Origin: Alphaproteobacteria bacterium
GTDB taxonomy: Bacteria; Pseudomonadota; Alphaproteobacteria; Micropepsales; Micropepsaceae
Assembly (NCBI GenBank): GCA_024236055.1
Contig: JACKLF010000002.1
Coordinates: 434,001 to 498,000, forward strand
DNA length: 64,000 nucleotides
Reading direction: 5' to 3'
Position numbers and translations under genes: made by a program. Shown in pieces: positions 8,390-17,490 of the stretch (positions are counted from its first letter, which is position 1; every line of letters starts with the position of its first letter). The notes beneath the pieces are model-generated. The model did not search any database. It was not told the origin of the DNA and saw only the letters and a list, made by a program, of their open reading frames with translations.

Positions 8390-9514
8390 ATGCGCAAACT
8401 GCTGATTGCCAGACTGACGTTTGGCGCGCTGATGCTGGCCGCCGTTGCGGCCCCCGCCCAGGCGAAGATCGAAAAATCCGCCTGGGGCGAAACCGCCGAT
8501 CACCAGAAGGTGGACATCTATACCCTGACCAATGCCAGCGGCATGCGCGCGCGCATCAGCAATTACGGCGCCTATCTGGTCAGCCTGGATGTGCCGGGTC
8601 GCGATGGCAAACTGGCCGATGTCGTGCTGGGCTATGACAATCTGAAAGACTATCTGACCGGCACCACCTATGGCGCGGTGATCGGCCGCTTCGCCAACCG
8701 CATCGGCGGGGCCCAGTTCACGCTGGAAGGCAAGACCTATCACCTGACCGCCAATGCCGGGCCCAACAACATCCATGGCGGGCCGAAGAACTTCACCTAT
8801 CACGTCTATGACGCCACGCCGCATGACGGGCCCGCGCCCAGCCTGGTGCTGCACATGGTCAGCCCCGATGGCGACCAGGGCTTTCCCGGCAAGCTGGACT
8901 TCACCGTCACCTATACGCTGACGGCCAACAACACGCTGCGCATCGACTACCGCGCCACCACCGACAAGCCGACGGTGCTGAACCCGACCAACCATTCCTA
9001 TTTCAACCTGAAGGGCGCCGGCAGCGGCACTGTGCTGAACCATGTGCTGCAGGTCTATTCGGACGCGGTCACGCCCACCGACGCCAACCACATGGCGACC
9101 GGCCAGGTGATGAAGGTTCAGGGCACGGGCTTTGACTTCACCAAGCCCAAGCCCATCGGCCAGGACATCAACGGCCCCGATCCGGCGATCGTCGCCACGC
9201 CCGGCTATGACATCAACTTCATCGTGCGCGGACCCGCCGGCAAGCTGCGCGAGGCGGCCAAGGTGACCGAGCCCACCACCGGCCGGGTGATGGATGTGTG
9301 GACCACCCAGCCGGGCATCCAGCTTTACCTGCCCAACAACAAGACGCCTATCACCGGCAAGGGCGGCAAGCAGTATGTCAGCCGCGGCGCTTTCTGCCTG
9401 GAGACGCAGCACTTCGCCAATGCGCCCAACATCCCCTCCTTCCCCACCACCGAGCTCAAGCCCGGCCAGGTGTTTCACGAGGTGACGGAATTTAGATTCT
9501 CGACGGTGAAGTAA
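8390..9514 (+). CDS. Exported aldose 1-epimerase (GalM family)
   Basis: A 374-residue mutarotase that interconverts alpha and beta anomers of hexoses. A Sec signal peptide (cleavage near AQAKIE, residue 25) places it in the periplasm. Active-site segments are complete: GAVIGRFANRI, NNIHGGPKNF (substrate histidine), TNHSYFNLKG (catalytic histidine) and the C-terminal GAFCLETQHFANAPN (catalytic glutamate). A paralogue at 10928-12022 lacks the NNIHGG segment. A terminator follows at 9566-9593. Confidence 0.9.
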   Translation: MRKLLIARLTFGALMLAAVAAPAQAKIEKSAWGETADHQKVDIYTLTNASGMRARISNYGAYLVSLDVPGRDGKLADVVLGYDNLKDYLTGTTYGAVIGRFANRIGGAQFTLEGKTYHLTANAGPNNIHGGPKNFTYHVYDATPHDGPAPSLVLHMVSPDGDQGFPGKLDFTVTYTLTANNTLRIDYRATTDKPTVLNPTNHSYFNLKGAGSGTVLNHVLQVYSDAVTPTDANHMATGQVMKVQGTGFDFTKPKPIGQDINGPDPAIVATPGYDINFIVRGPAGKLREAAKVTEPTTGRVMDVWTTQPGIQLYLPNNKTPITGKGGKQYVSRGAFCLETQHFANAPNIPSFPTTELKPGQVFHEVTEFRFSTVK

Positions 9515-9560
9515 AGCTGGATGGCCGGGTCAGGCCCGGCCATGGAGATCAGAAGCAAAC

Positions 9561-9593
9561 AAAAAGGCGCCACGAAATATCGCGGCGCCTTTT
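9561..9593 (+). terminator. Terminator after the first aldose 1-epimerase gene
   Basis: GGCGCC at 9566-9571 pairs with GGCGCC at 9584-9589, with inner CG/CG pairing, preceded by AAAAA and followed by TTTTCTGTTT. Just upstream, 9522-9544 forms another 9-bp hairpin (ATGGCCGGG and complement) without a T run. The arrangement could end transcription from both sides. Confidence 0.7.
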
Positions 9594-9614
9594 CTGTTTC
9601 AGCGAGCCCTGAAT

Positions 9615-9723
9615 CCCTCCCCCTTCGTGCACAGCACAGGAAGGGGGCGGTGGCCGCAGCAACGCGAAGGGGCGGCGCACAGCGTGCGCCGCCCCTGAGT
9701 AAAGTTGCGAAGGCCGGAGGGGG
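9615..9723 (-). repeat. Double-hairpin intergenic repeat, copy 1
   Basis: Read on the minus strand it starts CCCCCTCCGGCCTTCGCAAC, then has a perfect 13-bp internal palindrome (9668-9696, GGGGCGGCGCAC arms), then CGTTGCTGCGGCCACC, then a second hairpin with CCCCCTTC/GAAGGGGG arms. The frame is shared with copies near 17361, 19591, 23072 and 34443, while the inner palindrome differs between copies. Here it lies just past the stop of the exported aldolase-like gene and may also act as its terminator. Confidence 0.75.
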
Positions 9724-10743
9724 TTACTTTTTTGCCCAGGGCCCCACTTCGGGAACCGCCTGGGTGTCGGCCAGGTTGCCCAGCTCTTCCTTGGCGCCAA
9801 GGGTGATGGCCTTGGCCTCGCTGCCCGCCTGGAAGCAGGTGAAGTCGGGGCGGTCGCGCCAGGCCAGCGGGCCGCACAGCCGCACGCCCGCCTTGATCGC
9901 CGCGTCATGCACGATGTTGATCTCGCGCTCATAGTCGGGATCGTTCTGCTTGTAGCCGGAGTGATTGCCCAGGTCGCCCGAGGCCGCGAAGATCGCATCC
10001 ACGCCCGGAATCTTGGCGATGCGGTCGGCGTCCTTCAGCCCGTCCAGCGTCTCGATCATCAGGATCAGCACGATATTGTCGTTGGCGGTGGCCCGGTAGC
10101 CGCCCGGCACATTGTTGTAGAGCGCGAAGGCCTGGCCGCCGCCATTGGAACGGCGCCCCAGCGGCGGGAAATAGGCCCAGTTGCGCGCCTTGATCGCTTC
10201 CTCATAGGAGCGGATGGTCGGCACCACCAGCACCAGCGCGCCGGCGTCCAGCGCATGCTGTTCCTCGCGCTCGTCGGTATAGGCCACGCGCACGCCCGGC
10301 ACCGCCTTGGCATAGGGGCAGGCGGCATACATCTTCTGGGTCGCATCCCAGTCGCGGGCATTGTGCTGATGCTCGACCCAGATGAAGTCGTAGCCGGCAT
10401 TAGCCATCGCGCAATAGGTCGACGGATCGGAGGCGGCGAACAGCGTGCCGCCGGTCACCTTCTTGCCCTGCATCAGCTTCAGCTTGACCGGGTTCCAGAT
10501 CTTGGCGCCATTGGGGGCATCCCAGGCATGACCGTATTTCCAGGTCTTGTCGTCGAACTTGCCCTGGTTGACCGCACCGGCAGGGGCCTTGTCGATGGCA
10601 TGGCTGTCCTCGCCCGGGCGCGCGGCCAGCGGGTAATGCTTCATGGCCGCGGCCACATCGTCTTCACCGGCCTGGCCCATGGCTGCCACAGCGCCCATGG
10701 TGAGCGCGGCGCCAAGCGACACCGAAAACAGCAACTTCCTCAT
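9724..10743 (-). CDS. Exported HpcH/HpaI aldolase-like protein
   Basis: A 339-residue protein with a clear Sec signal peptide (MRKLLFSVSLGAALTMGAVAAMGQAG). The mature part resembles the HpcH/HpaI class II aldolase TIM barrel: FIWVEHQH in the early barrel, GALVLVVPTIRSYEEA, LILMIETLDGLKDADRI with the metal-ligand glutamate, and GVDAIFAASGDLGNHSG. Cytosolic members cleave 4-hydroxy-2-keto acids to pyruvate and an aldehyde. An exported form is unusual, and its substrate is unknown. A second exported member lies at 34755-35909 and a cytosolic one at 62860-63612. Confidence 0.8.
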   Translation of the reverse strand: MRKLLFSVSLGAALTMGAVAAMGQAGEDDVAAAMKHYPLAARPGEDSHAIDKAPAGAVNQGKFDDKTWKYGHAWDAPNGAKIWNPVKLKLMQGKKVTGGTLFAASDPSTYCAMANAGYDFIWVEHQHNARDWDATQKMYAACPYAKAVPGVRVAYTDEREEQHALDAGALVLVVPTIRSYEEAIKARNWAYFPPLGRRSNGGGQAFALYNNVPGGYRATANDNIVLILMIETLDGLKDADRIAKIPGVDAIFAASGDLGNHSGYKQNDPDYEREINIVHDAAIKAGVRLCGPLAWRDRPDFTCFQAGSEAKAITLGAKEELGNLADTQAVPEVGPWAKK

Positions 10744-10927
10744 TTGCGAACGTCTCCCCTGATCCCTTTAATTCAGCCTTTGCGGCGTGGCCCGCAGATA
10801 ATCAGGCGGACCGGCTTTGGTCAAACACAGTATACAGAGTGCAGTTGCGAAGAATGCTGCCCGTGGCGCCCGCATGGACAGACTTGCTAGCCTGACTGCA
10901 AAACACCGATTTGGGGAAGGATCGACC

Positions 10928-12022
10928 ATGACCCGGCTTTTGACGCAGCGCCTGTGGCCCGCTCTGCTTTTGTTAGCGCTGACAACCCCGGCGATGGCGG
11001 CCATCACCAGCCAGGACTGGGGCAGTGAAGACGGCGAACCGGTACGTCTCTACACCCTGACCAATGCCGCGGGCATGGAAGCGAAGATCACGAATTACGG
11101 CGGTGTAATCACATCCATCCGGGTGCCGGACAAGGACGGGCATTTTGCCAGCGTGGTGGAAGGTTTCGACAGCCTGGCCGCGTATGCGGGCGGCGGGCGC
11201 TATGGCGCCCTGATCGGCCGCTTCGCCAACCGCATCAAGGACCAGACCTATGTGCTGGACGGGGTGACCTATCACGTCACGCGCGCGGGCAAGCCCTATG
11301 ACCGGCGGGTGTGGGATGCGCGCGCTGTGGACGGCCCTGAGCCACAACTGGTGCTGCACCTGACCGACCCGGACGGTACCATGGGTTTCCCCGGCACCAT
11401 GGATGTCACCGCCACCTATACGCTGACGGCCGGCAATGTGCTGCGCATCCACTTTCATGCCACCACCGACAAGCCAACCATCGCCAGCCTGACCAACCAT
11501 TCCTATTTCAACATGGCGGGCGCCGATGCGCCGGGCGCGACCATCCTGAACCAGCTTCTGACCATGAATGCCGACCGCTACACCATCGCGGACGAGAAGA
11601 ACGTGCCCACCGGCGAAATTCGCGACGTGGCGGGCACGCCGTTCGACTTCCGCAAACCCACCCCCATCGGCGCGCACATCAACGATCCCGACCCCATGCT
11701 GGAACGGGCCAAGGGCTATGACCACAACTTCGTCATCAACGGAAAGCCGGGCACGCTCAGGCTGGCGGCGCGGCTGGAAGACCCGATATCGGGACGTGTG
11801 ATGGAAGAATGGACCACCCAGGCCGGCGTGCAGGTCTACAGCGCCAACTATCCGCCCTCACCGGCGGCGCAGGCCAAGGGCTATCGGGTGCATGGCGCGA
11901 TCGCGCTGGAGGCGCAGGCTTTCCCCAATGCGCCCAATATCGCCAGCTTTCCCAGCGCCCGCGTGACGCCGCAAAAGCCGCTGGACGAAACTATTGAGTT
12001 CCGGTTCCGGCTGGCGCGCTGA
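10928..12022 (+). CDS. Exported aldose 1-epimerase paralogue lacking the HGG motif
   Basis: A 364-residue GalM-family protein with a Sec signal peptide (cleavage near AMAAIT, residue 24). The start at 10928 is chosen because GGGAAGG stands seven bases upstream and the signal peptide begins there; the open frame extends further upstream. It keeps GALIGRFANRI, TNHSYFNMAG (catalytic histidine) and GAIALEAQAFPNAPN (glutamate). However, where its neighbour at 8390 has NAGPNNIHGGPKNF, this protein runs directly from YHVTRAG to KPYDRRVW, so about 12 residues with the conserved substrate histidine are missing. Activity is therefore doubtful or altered. The two genes are diverged paralogues. Confidence 0.85.
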   Translation: MTRLLTQRLWPALLLLALTTPAMAAITSQDWGSEDGEPVRLYTLTNAAGMEAKITNYGGVITSIRVPDKDGHFASVVEGFDSLAAYAGGGRYGALIGRFANRIKDQTYVLDGVTYHVTRAGKPYDRRVWDARAVDGPEPQLVLHLTDPDGTMGFPGTMDVTATYTLTAGNVLRIHFHATTDKPTIASLTNHSYFNMAGADAPGATILNQLLTMNADRYTIADEKNVPTGEIRDVAGTPFDFRKPTPIGAHINDPDPMLERAKGYDHNFVINGKPGTLRLAARLEDPISGRVMEEWTTQAGVQVYSANYPPSPAAQAKGYRVHGAIALEAQAFPNAPNIASFPSARVTPQKPLDETIEFRFRLAR

Positions 12023-12347
12023 GCGGCTGGGTGCTTGCCTGCCGCGCGTCGGGATACGTGTTTGACGTCATGATCCGGCACTGCGAGAGGCGCGATTCAT
12101 ACACACGCTGCCGGGTGGCCGTGTCATAGGCGCCACCTTCCGCCGCCTGGCGGGCGACACCTTCACAGAAATTCGCGTCGTCGGCGGCTGTGGTCTGTGC
12201 GCTTTGCGGAAGGGGTGCGGCCTGCCGGACCGGCGCGGGCGCCGGTTCATCGCCCATGCCAACCGAATCCAGTGTCCGCGCCCATTGCGCATCCGTGCAA
12301 CCGGCAAGCAGCGCACAGGCCATGAACGCGCCAATTGCAGTTCTCAT
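11991..12347 (-). CDS. Putative small lipoprotein
   Basis: A 118-residue protein with a lipoprotein signal (MRTAIGAFMACALLAGC, lipobox LAGC, Cys17). The mature part is polar with two more cysteines and a Pro/Gln-rich middle. No family recognised. Its 3' end overlaps the aldose 1-epimerase gene by 32 bp in convergent orientation, which lowers confidence slightly. The signal peptide and the absence of any other gene in 12023-12347 favour a real gene. Confidence 0.65.
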   Translation of the reverse strand: MRTAIGAFMACALLAGCTDAQWARTLDSVGMGDEPAPAPVRQAAPLPQSAQTTAADDANFCEGVARQAAEGGAYDTATRQRVYESRLSQCRIMTSNTYPDARQASTQPLSAPAGTGTQ

Positions 12348-12420
12348 GGAGTCTCCCGGAAAATCGAGGCCCCTTCTTAGCGGCTAAGCCCCCCGGGGGA
12401 AAGGCAATTTCGCCAGCACG

Positions 12421-14643
12421 CTAGTTGACGCGCTTGGCCGGCTGGGCGCCCGACAGCACTTCCTTGACCTTGGCGGCCAGCTGCTTGAGCCCGAACGGCT
12501 TGGGCAGGAAATGGATATCCTCGGACGACTGGTCCGACTTGCGGAAGGCTTCCTCGGCGTAGCCCGACATGAAAATCACGGCAAGGTCAGGCTTCAGTTC
12601 CTTGACGTGCCGCACCAGCGTGGGGCCGTCCATGTTGGGCATTACGACATCGGTAATCACCAGGTCGATGCTGACCGCCGGGTCCTTGACGATCTCCAGC
12701 GCTTCCTCGCCGCCGCCCGCTTCCAGCACATTGTAACCGCGCATGCGCAGCGCGCGCGCCGCGAAGCTGCGCACCGCTTCCTCGTCCTCGACCAGCAGGA
12801 TCGTGTCCTGGCCCGTCACATCGCGCGGCGCGGTGGGCGCGACCTCGGCCGGGGCGGCGGTCTCGCCGCGCATGCGCGGCAGATAGATGCGGAAGGTCGT
12901 GCCCTTGCCCGGCTCGCTGTCGACATCGATGAAGCCGCCGGTCTGCTTGACGATGCCATAGACGGTGGCCAGCCCCAGACCGGTGCCCTGGCCCACCGGC
13001 TTGGTGGTGAAGAAGGGATCGAAAATCTTGCTCTTGATCTCGGGCGACATGCCGGTGCCGGTATCGGTCACGTCGATGCGCACATAGTCGCCCGCCGGCA
13101 TCAGCGCGGTGCCCAGCGCATTGGCCTGGGCCAGCGTCTCGTTGGCGGTGCGAATGGTGACGGTGCCGCCGCCGGGCATGGCGTCGCGGGCATTGACCAC
13201 CAGGTTGATGATGGCGTTGGACAGTTGGGCCTCGTCGGCATGCACCGGCCACAGGTCCTGGGTGCGCTCCACCTCCAGGGTGACGCCCTCGCCCACCAGC
13301 CGGCGCAGCATCTGGGCCAGTTCGCCCACCACCTCGCCCAGGGCAAGCTGCTTGGGCTGCATGGTCTGCTTGCGGCTGAAGGCCAGAAGCTGGCCCACCA
13401 GATTGGCCGCGCGCAGCGCGTTCTGGTGCACCTCGTTGATTTCCTTGAACGAGGGGTCGCCCGCCGGATGGCGCATCAGCAGAAATTCGCAATTGCCGAT
13501 GATGACGGTCAGCAGATTGTTGAAGTCGTGCGCCACGCCGCCGGCAAGCTGGCCGACCGCCTGAAGCTTCTGGGACTGGGCGAACTTGGTCTCCAGCGAC
13601 TTCTGCTCGGAGACGTCGACCAGATACAGAACCGCATTGCCGCCCATGTCGCCGGTCATGGGGGCGGCGAACAGTTCGGCCATGCGGTCCTCGCCGGAGG
13701 CGGTCTTGCCGCCGCGCAGCTCGATGGGGGCAAGACCGGTCTGGCCCGCCGCGGCACGGCCGATCAGGCGCAGCACATCGGCGCGTTCGCCCGCGCCCAC
13801 CAGGTCGGTGAAATTGCTGCCGGCCAGCGGCTGGGAAGCGCCGAAGAACAGCGCCAGCGCCGGATTGGCGTCCAGCAGGATGCCGGCGGCGTCGGCAAAG
13901 CCCACGCCCATCGGCGCATCGCGGAACAGCTCGCCCGCGGGCGGCTGGGCGGCAGGCGCCTGCGGCGCCGCCTCAGCCACAGGTTCAACCAGCGGCGGCA
14001 GCTCCGGCTCGGCCCTGGCAGGCTCGGGCTGGGCGGCGGCGGCGCGGGTGAAGACCGGCTGGGGCTGGCCGCTGGCGGCAAGGCGGGGGGTGAACCACCA
14101 GACCGACTGATTGTCGGGCAGCGGGCGCACGGCGGCGACGATCTCAAGACCGGGCAGAACCTGGAAGCTTTCCTCGCGGGCGCGGCCCTCGCCGGCATCG
14201 CGGGTCAGCCGGTAGAGCACCGCCGCGCTGACCTCGCCGCCCAGCGCCAGTTCGGGCGGCGGCGGGGTCTGGCCCTCGCCGATCCCGGCCATCCGGCGAT
14301 AGACCGGATTGCAGTCGAGCACCGCACCGCCTTCGCCGGTGATGGCCCAGGCGACATTGGCCTTGCCGGCCGCTTCGGCCACCCGCAGGGCATCGGCGGT
14401 GGCGCGGCCCGAACGCGGCCACACCGCATAGAGGAAAAGACAGGCGACCAGGCCGATCCCAGCCAGAAGCGCATAACCGGCCAGGCCCGCCATTTCGGGG
14501 GCGGCGACCGTCATCGCGGCGGCCCCCAAAGCCAGCAGCACAAAGGCCAGCGCGGCCCAGCGCCAGGCGCCGGGCGGCACACCCAGATTGACCGGATTTC
14601 GTGCCGGATTGGGGGACCCGGAAAGTGAGCGTGAAGCATCCAT
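12421..14643 (-). CDS. cckA: CckA-like hybrid sensor histidine kinase
   Basis: About 740 residues. Order: two membrane helices (about 25-85), a PAS region (about 95-190), a Pro/Ala-rich linker, a second PAS (about 245-350), the DHp helix with GVAHDFNNLLTVIIGNCEFL (phospho-His), the ATPase domain (NLVVNARDAMPGGG, DTGTGMSPEIKSKIFDPFFTTK, GTGLGLATVYGIV) and a C-terminal receiver with ITDVVMPNMDG. This is the architecture of CckA, which phosphorylates CtrA through ChpT and is a c-di-GMP-responsive cell-cycle switch. Its place next to flhB matches the Caulobacter-type arrangement. The ATG at 14643 is preferred to a TTG at 14691. Confidence 0.88.
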   Translation of the reverse strand: MDASRSLSGSPNPARNPVNLGVPPGAWRWAALAFVLLALGAAAMTVAAPEMAGLAGYALLAGIGLVACLFLYAVWPRSGRATADALRVAEAAGKANVAWAITGEGGAVLDCNPVYRRMAGIGEGQTPPPPELALGGEVSAAVLYRLTRDAGEGRAREESFQVLPGLEIVAAVRPLPDNQSVWWFTPRLAASGQPQPVFTRAAAAQPEPARAEPELPPLVEPVAEAAPQAPAAQPPAGELFRDAPMGVGFADAAGILLDANPALALFFGASQPLAGSNFTDLVGAGERADVLRLIGRAAAGQTGLAPIELRGGKTASGEDRMAELFAAPMTGDMGGNAVLYLVDVSEQKSLETKFAQSQKLQAVGQLAGGVAHDFNNLLTVIIGNCEFLLMRHPAGDPSFKEINEVHQNALRAANLVGQLLAFSRKQTMQPKQLALGEVVGELAQMLRRLVGEGVTLEVERTQDLWPVHADEAQLSNAIINLVVNARDAMPGGGTVTIRTANETLAQANALGTALMPAGDYVRIDVTDTGTGMSPEIKSKIFDPFFTTKPVGQGTGLGLATVYGIVKQTGGFIDVDSEPGKGTTFRIYLPRMRGETAAPAEVAPTAPRDVTGQDTILLVEDEEAVRSFAARALRMRGYNVLEAGGGEEALEIVKDPAVSIDLVITDVVMPNMDGPTLVRHVKELKPDLAVIFMSGYAEEAFRKSDQSSEDIHFLPKPFGLKQLAAKVKEVLSGAQPAKRVN

Positions 14644-14802
14644 TAACGCCACAATACTAGATTTGGTTAACCAATCCTTTCCAGCCAACAAATTGTTGAT
14701 TTCATTGGAATATTTTGCGCGCGCGCGAACGCCGTTCGGCCCGCTGGGGACAGAAAGTTAACGTCCCGAATCAGGACGGTTTGGCTGCACGGACGGGGCG
14801 CC

Positions 14803-15876
14803 CTACCGGGGAATCTTGCCCTGCAGGCGGAAGACATAGCCAATGACTTGGGCCACCGCCTTGAAATGCTCGGCCGGCACCGGCTCGTCGACCTCGATCG
14901 CGGCGTGCAGCGCGCGCGCCAAGGGCGGGTTCTCGACCACCGGCACTTCGTTCTCCTCGGCCAGCGCGCGGATGCGCAGCGCCAGCGCGTCCACGCCCTT
15001 GGCCACGCAGATCGGCGCGGCCATCTGGCCGCTGACATACTGCAGCGCCACCGCATAGTGGGTCGGGTTCATGATCACCACCGTGGCCTCGGGCACCCGC
15101 GCCATCATGCGCTTGCGCGAACGCTCCTGGCGGATCTGGCGGATCTTCGCCTTGATGGTGGGGTCGCCCTCGTTCTGGCGGAATTCTTCCTTGATCTCCT
15201 GCTTGGACATGCGGTTGCGCTTGAAGAACTGCATGCGCTGCCAGAAGTAATCCAGCCCCGCGATCACCGCCAAGGCGGCCAGCGCGGTCATCAGCACCTT
15301 GAACAGAAGATGGGACATGTCCCACACCACATCGGATGTGGACTGGGTCAGCACATTGCCCATCGCGTTGCGCTGGGGCCAAAGCTGAATCCAGATGGCG
15401 ATGCCGACGATCCCCATCTTCACCAGCCCCTTGAGCAGGTTCATCCAGCCGTCGGGGCCGAACAGGCGCTTGAAGCCCGATATCAGCGACAGCTTGGTCA
15501 GGTCGGGCGCCAGCTTCTGGGCCGAGAAGACCGGGCGGCCCTGGATCAGGTGCCCGGCCAGCGCCGCCACCATCATCACCCCGAAGAAAGGCCCCAGCGC
15601 CACGCCCAGATGCATCAGCAGCATCCGCGTCATGTCGGCCAGGCCCGGCCCATCGACATTCAGCGCATCGGGCTGTTCCAGAAAGATCATCAGGGTCTTG
15701 GCCAGGCCGACCGCGGTGTATTTGCCGAACATGGCGATGGCCAGCGTGCCGCCGGCCAGCAGCACGAAGGCGCTGACCTCCTGCGACTTGATGATGTCGC
15801 CCTGCTCGCGCGCCTGTTCAAGCCGTTTTGCTGTCGGCTCTTCGGTCTGTTGCGATTTGTCCTGATCGTCAGCCAT
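14803..15876 (-). CDS. flhB: Flagellar export gate protein FlhB
   Basis: A 357-residue component of the flagellar type III export gate in the cytoplasmic membrane. A charged N-terminus with EEPTAKRLEQAREQGDI leads into four membrane helices, then the cytoplasmic domain with the autocleavage site NPTH (VIMNPTHYAVAL), which sets substrate-specificity switching. It ends LQGKIPR. Last gene of the minus-strand flagellar operon, 39 bp after fliR. Confidence 0.96.
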   Translation of the reverse strand: MADDQDKSQQTEEPTAKRLEQAREQGDIIKSQEVSAFVLLAGGTLAIAMFGKYTAVGLAKTLMIFLEQPDALNVDGPGLADMTRMLLMHLGVALGPFFGVMMVAALAGHLIQGRPVFSAQKLAPDLTKLSLISGFKRLFGPDGWMNLLKGLVKMGIVGIAIWIQLWPQRNAMGNVLTQSTSDVVWDMSHLLFKVLMTALAALAVIAGLDYFWQRMQFFKRNRMSKQEIKEEFRQNEGDPTIKAKIRQIRQERSRKRMMARVPEATVVIMNPTHYAVALQYVSGQMAAPICVAKGVDALALRIRALAEENEVPVVENPPLARALHAAIEVDEPVPAEHFKAVAQVIGYVFRLQGKIPR

Positions 15877-15915
15877 GTTTTTTGGTCTACCGCTTCGCTA
15901 CCTGAGACCGGACGT

Positions 15916-16680
15916 TCACAGGAACTGCGCCATGGAGGTGGCGTAGTAGTTCAGGAACACGCTCATCAGCGCGCCGATCAGCGCCAGCATGATCAGGAAA
16001 CCGGCCATGATGTTCAACGGCACGGCGACGAAGAAGACCTGAAGCTGCGGCATCAGCCGCGCCAGCACGCCCAGCCCGGCATAGAGCGCAAAGCCGAACA
16101 CCAGGAAGGGCGCGGCAAGCTGAAAGCCCAGCGCAAAGGAAGAAGAGGTCAGGTTCACCACAAGCTGCAGCATGTCGGAGGTGGGCAGATGCCCGCCCGG
16201 CGGCAGCATGCGATAGCTGCCGGCAATGGCGCCGATCGCCATGTGGTGCAGGTTGGTGACGAAGATCAGGGTCACGCCCAGCAGGTTCAGGAAATTGCCC
16301 AGCACCGCGCCCTGCGCGCTCTGGGTGGGGTCCAGCGTCTGGGCATAAGCCAGGCCGGTCTGGGTCGCGATCAGATAGCCGGCGACCTGCAGGCTGCTCA
16401 TGATGATGCGCGCCATCGCGCCCACCAGCACGCCGCAGGTCACTTCCTGGGCGATCAGGATGACAAGGGCGGTCGAGGTCTGGGGCGCGGCGGCGGGATA
16501 GGCGCCCTGCACCGTGGGCGCCAGCGCCGCCGAAATGCCCAGCGCCAGCACCAGGCGCACCAGCGAGGGCACACCCGCCTGGCCGATGGCCGGCAGCAGC
16601 ATGATCATCGCACCCACCCGGCTGAACACCAGCAGGTAGGTCAGGATCATGCCGGACAGTTCGGGCAAATGGATAATCAT
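15916..16680 (-). CDS. fliR: Flagellar biosynthesis protein FliR
   Basis: A 254-residue hydrophobic protein with six predicted helices. The motifs FSRVGAMIMLLPAIGQAGVPSLVRLVLAL and the C-terminal LNIMAGFLIMLALIG are typical of FliR, which assembles with FliP and FliQ into the core of the export gate. It lies between fliQ (56 bp) and flhB (39 bp) on the same strand. Confidence 0.95.
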   Translation of the reverse strand: MIIHLPELSGMILTYLLVFSRVGAMIMLLPAIGQAGVPSLVRLVLALGISAALAPTVQGAYPAAAPQTSTALVILIAQEVTCGVLVGAMARIIMSSLQVAGYLIATQTGLAYAQTLDPTQSAQGAVLGNFLNLLGVTLIFVTNLHHMAIGAIAGSYRMLPPGGHLPTSDMLQLVVNLTSSSFALGFQLAAPFLVFGFALYAGLGVLARLMPQLQVFFVAVPLNIMAGFLIMLALIGALMSVFLNYYATSMAQFL

Positions 16681-16736
16681 GTGCTGTACCGCGAACCGGG
16701 CCTCAAGCAGCGCGAGCGGTAGGCCCGGTTCGCCAC

Positions 16737-17000
16737 CTAATAAGCCGCGATGCGCTGGGCGATGTCGGCCATCATGCCGCTCATCGCCTCGCCGGCGAAG
16801 GGCAGCGCGATCAGCAGCACCACGAAGGTGGCCACGATCTTGGGCACAAAGACCAGCGTCTGTTCCTGGATCTGGGTCAGCGCCTGCAGCAGGCCGATGG
16901 CCAGGCCCACAACCAGCGCGGTGATCATGGCCGGGGCAATGATCTCCAGCAGCACCAGGATGGCGGAGCGGGCAAAGTCGATGGCGGAAGCGGGATCCAT
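16737..17000 (-). CDS. fliQ: Flagellar biosynthesis protein FliQ
   Basis: An 87-residue protein with two hydrophobic helices and the family segment VGLAIGLLQALTQIQEQTLVFVPKI between them. It packs four copies around the FliP/FliR core. Length and order (fliE-fliQ-fliR-flhB) are standard for alphaproteobacteria. Confidence 0.95.
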   Translation of the reverse strand: MDPASAIDFARSAILVLLEIIAPAMITALVVGLAIGLLQALTQIQEQTLVFVPKIVATFVVLLIALPFAGEAMSGMMADIAQRIAAY

Positions 17001-17016
17001 GTTCTGTATATCCTGA

Positions 17017-17325
17017 CTAGATCGGCATGTTCATGATGGACTGATAGGCCTGAACGACCTTGTCGCGCACGGCCACGACGGTATCCAGGGTGATCTCGGC
17101 GGCGTTCACCTGGTTGACGACATCGACCAGGTTGGCCTTGCCGGCGACCTGCGCGGTGGCGGCCTGTTCGCCCTGGCGGATGGTGCTGATCGAATCCTTC
17201 ACCGCACCCGACAGAAAATCGGAAAAGCTGCCCGCGCCCTGGGCGGCGGGCGTGATGCCCTGGGAGACGGTGTTCATCTGGGCTGCGGCGCGATAGGCGG
17301 CGGCGGCGGCTGCGGGAATGGCCAT
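17017..17325 (-). CDS. fliE: Flagellar hook-basal body protein FliE
   Basis: A 102-residue junction protein between the MS ring and the proximal rod. The C-terminal half has the family sequence NLVDVVNQVNAAEITLDTVVAVRDKVVQAYQSIMNMPI. The start at 17325 (MAIPAAAAAAYRAA) is preferred: the frame runs 29 codons further upstream, but only through the intergenic repeat at 17361-17475, and AAAGGATC sits before this ATG. Confidence 0.93.
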   Translation of the reverse strand: MAIPAAAAAAYRAAAQMNTVSQGITPAAQGAGSFSDFLSGAVKDSISTIRQGEQAATAQVAGKANLVDVVNQVNAAEITLDTVVAVRDKVVQAYQSIMNMPI

Positions 17326-17360
17326 GGCTGAGATCCTTTCTCTAAGCGAGCACAGGCACG

Positions 17361-17475
17361 CCTCCCCTGCGTGTGCGAAGCACACTGGCGGGGGAGGTGC
17401 CCGTAGCAACACGAAGCCGCGCGGCGGCAGGGGCCGGCGCGTGGCGAGTAAAGTTGCGAAGGGCGGAGGGGGTCA
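17361..17475 (-). repeat. Double-hairpin intergenic repeat, copy 2
   Basis: On the minus strand it runs from GACCCCCTCCGCCCTTCGCA through an imperfect GC-rich inner palindrome to CGTGTTGCTACGGGCACC and a second hairpin (CCTCCCCCGCCAGTGTGC paired with GCACACGCAGGGGAGG). Same frame as copy 1. It separates flgC from fliE inside the flagellar operon, so it would sit in the mRNA between two coding regions and could tune their relative expression. Confidence 0.72.
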
Positions 17476-17490
17476 TCATAAGGATGGGGG

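Noticed and set aside
9522..9544. 9-bp hairpin right after the first aldose 1-epimerase as its terminator
   Set aside because: No T run follows; the next hairpin at 9566-9593 with flanking A and T runs is the better candidate.
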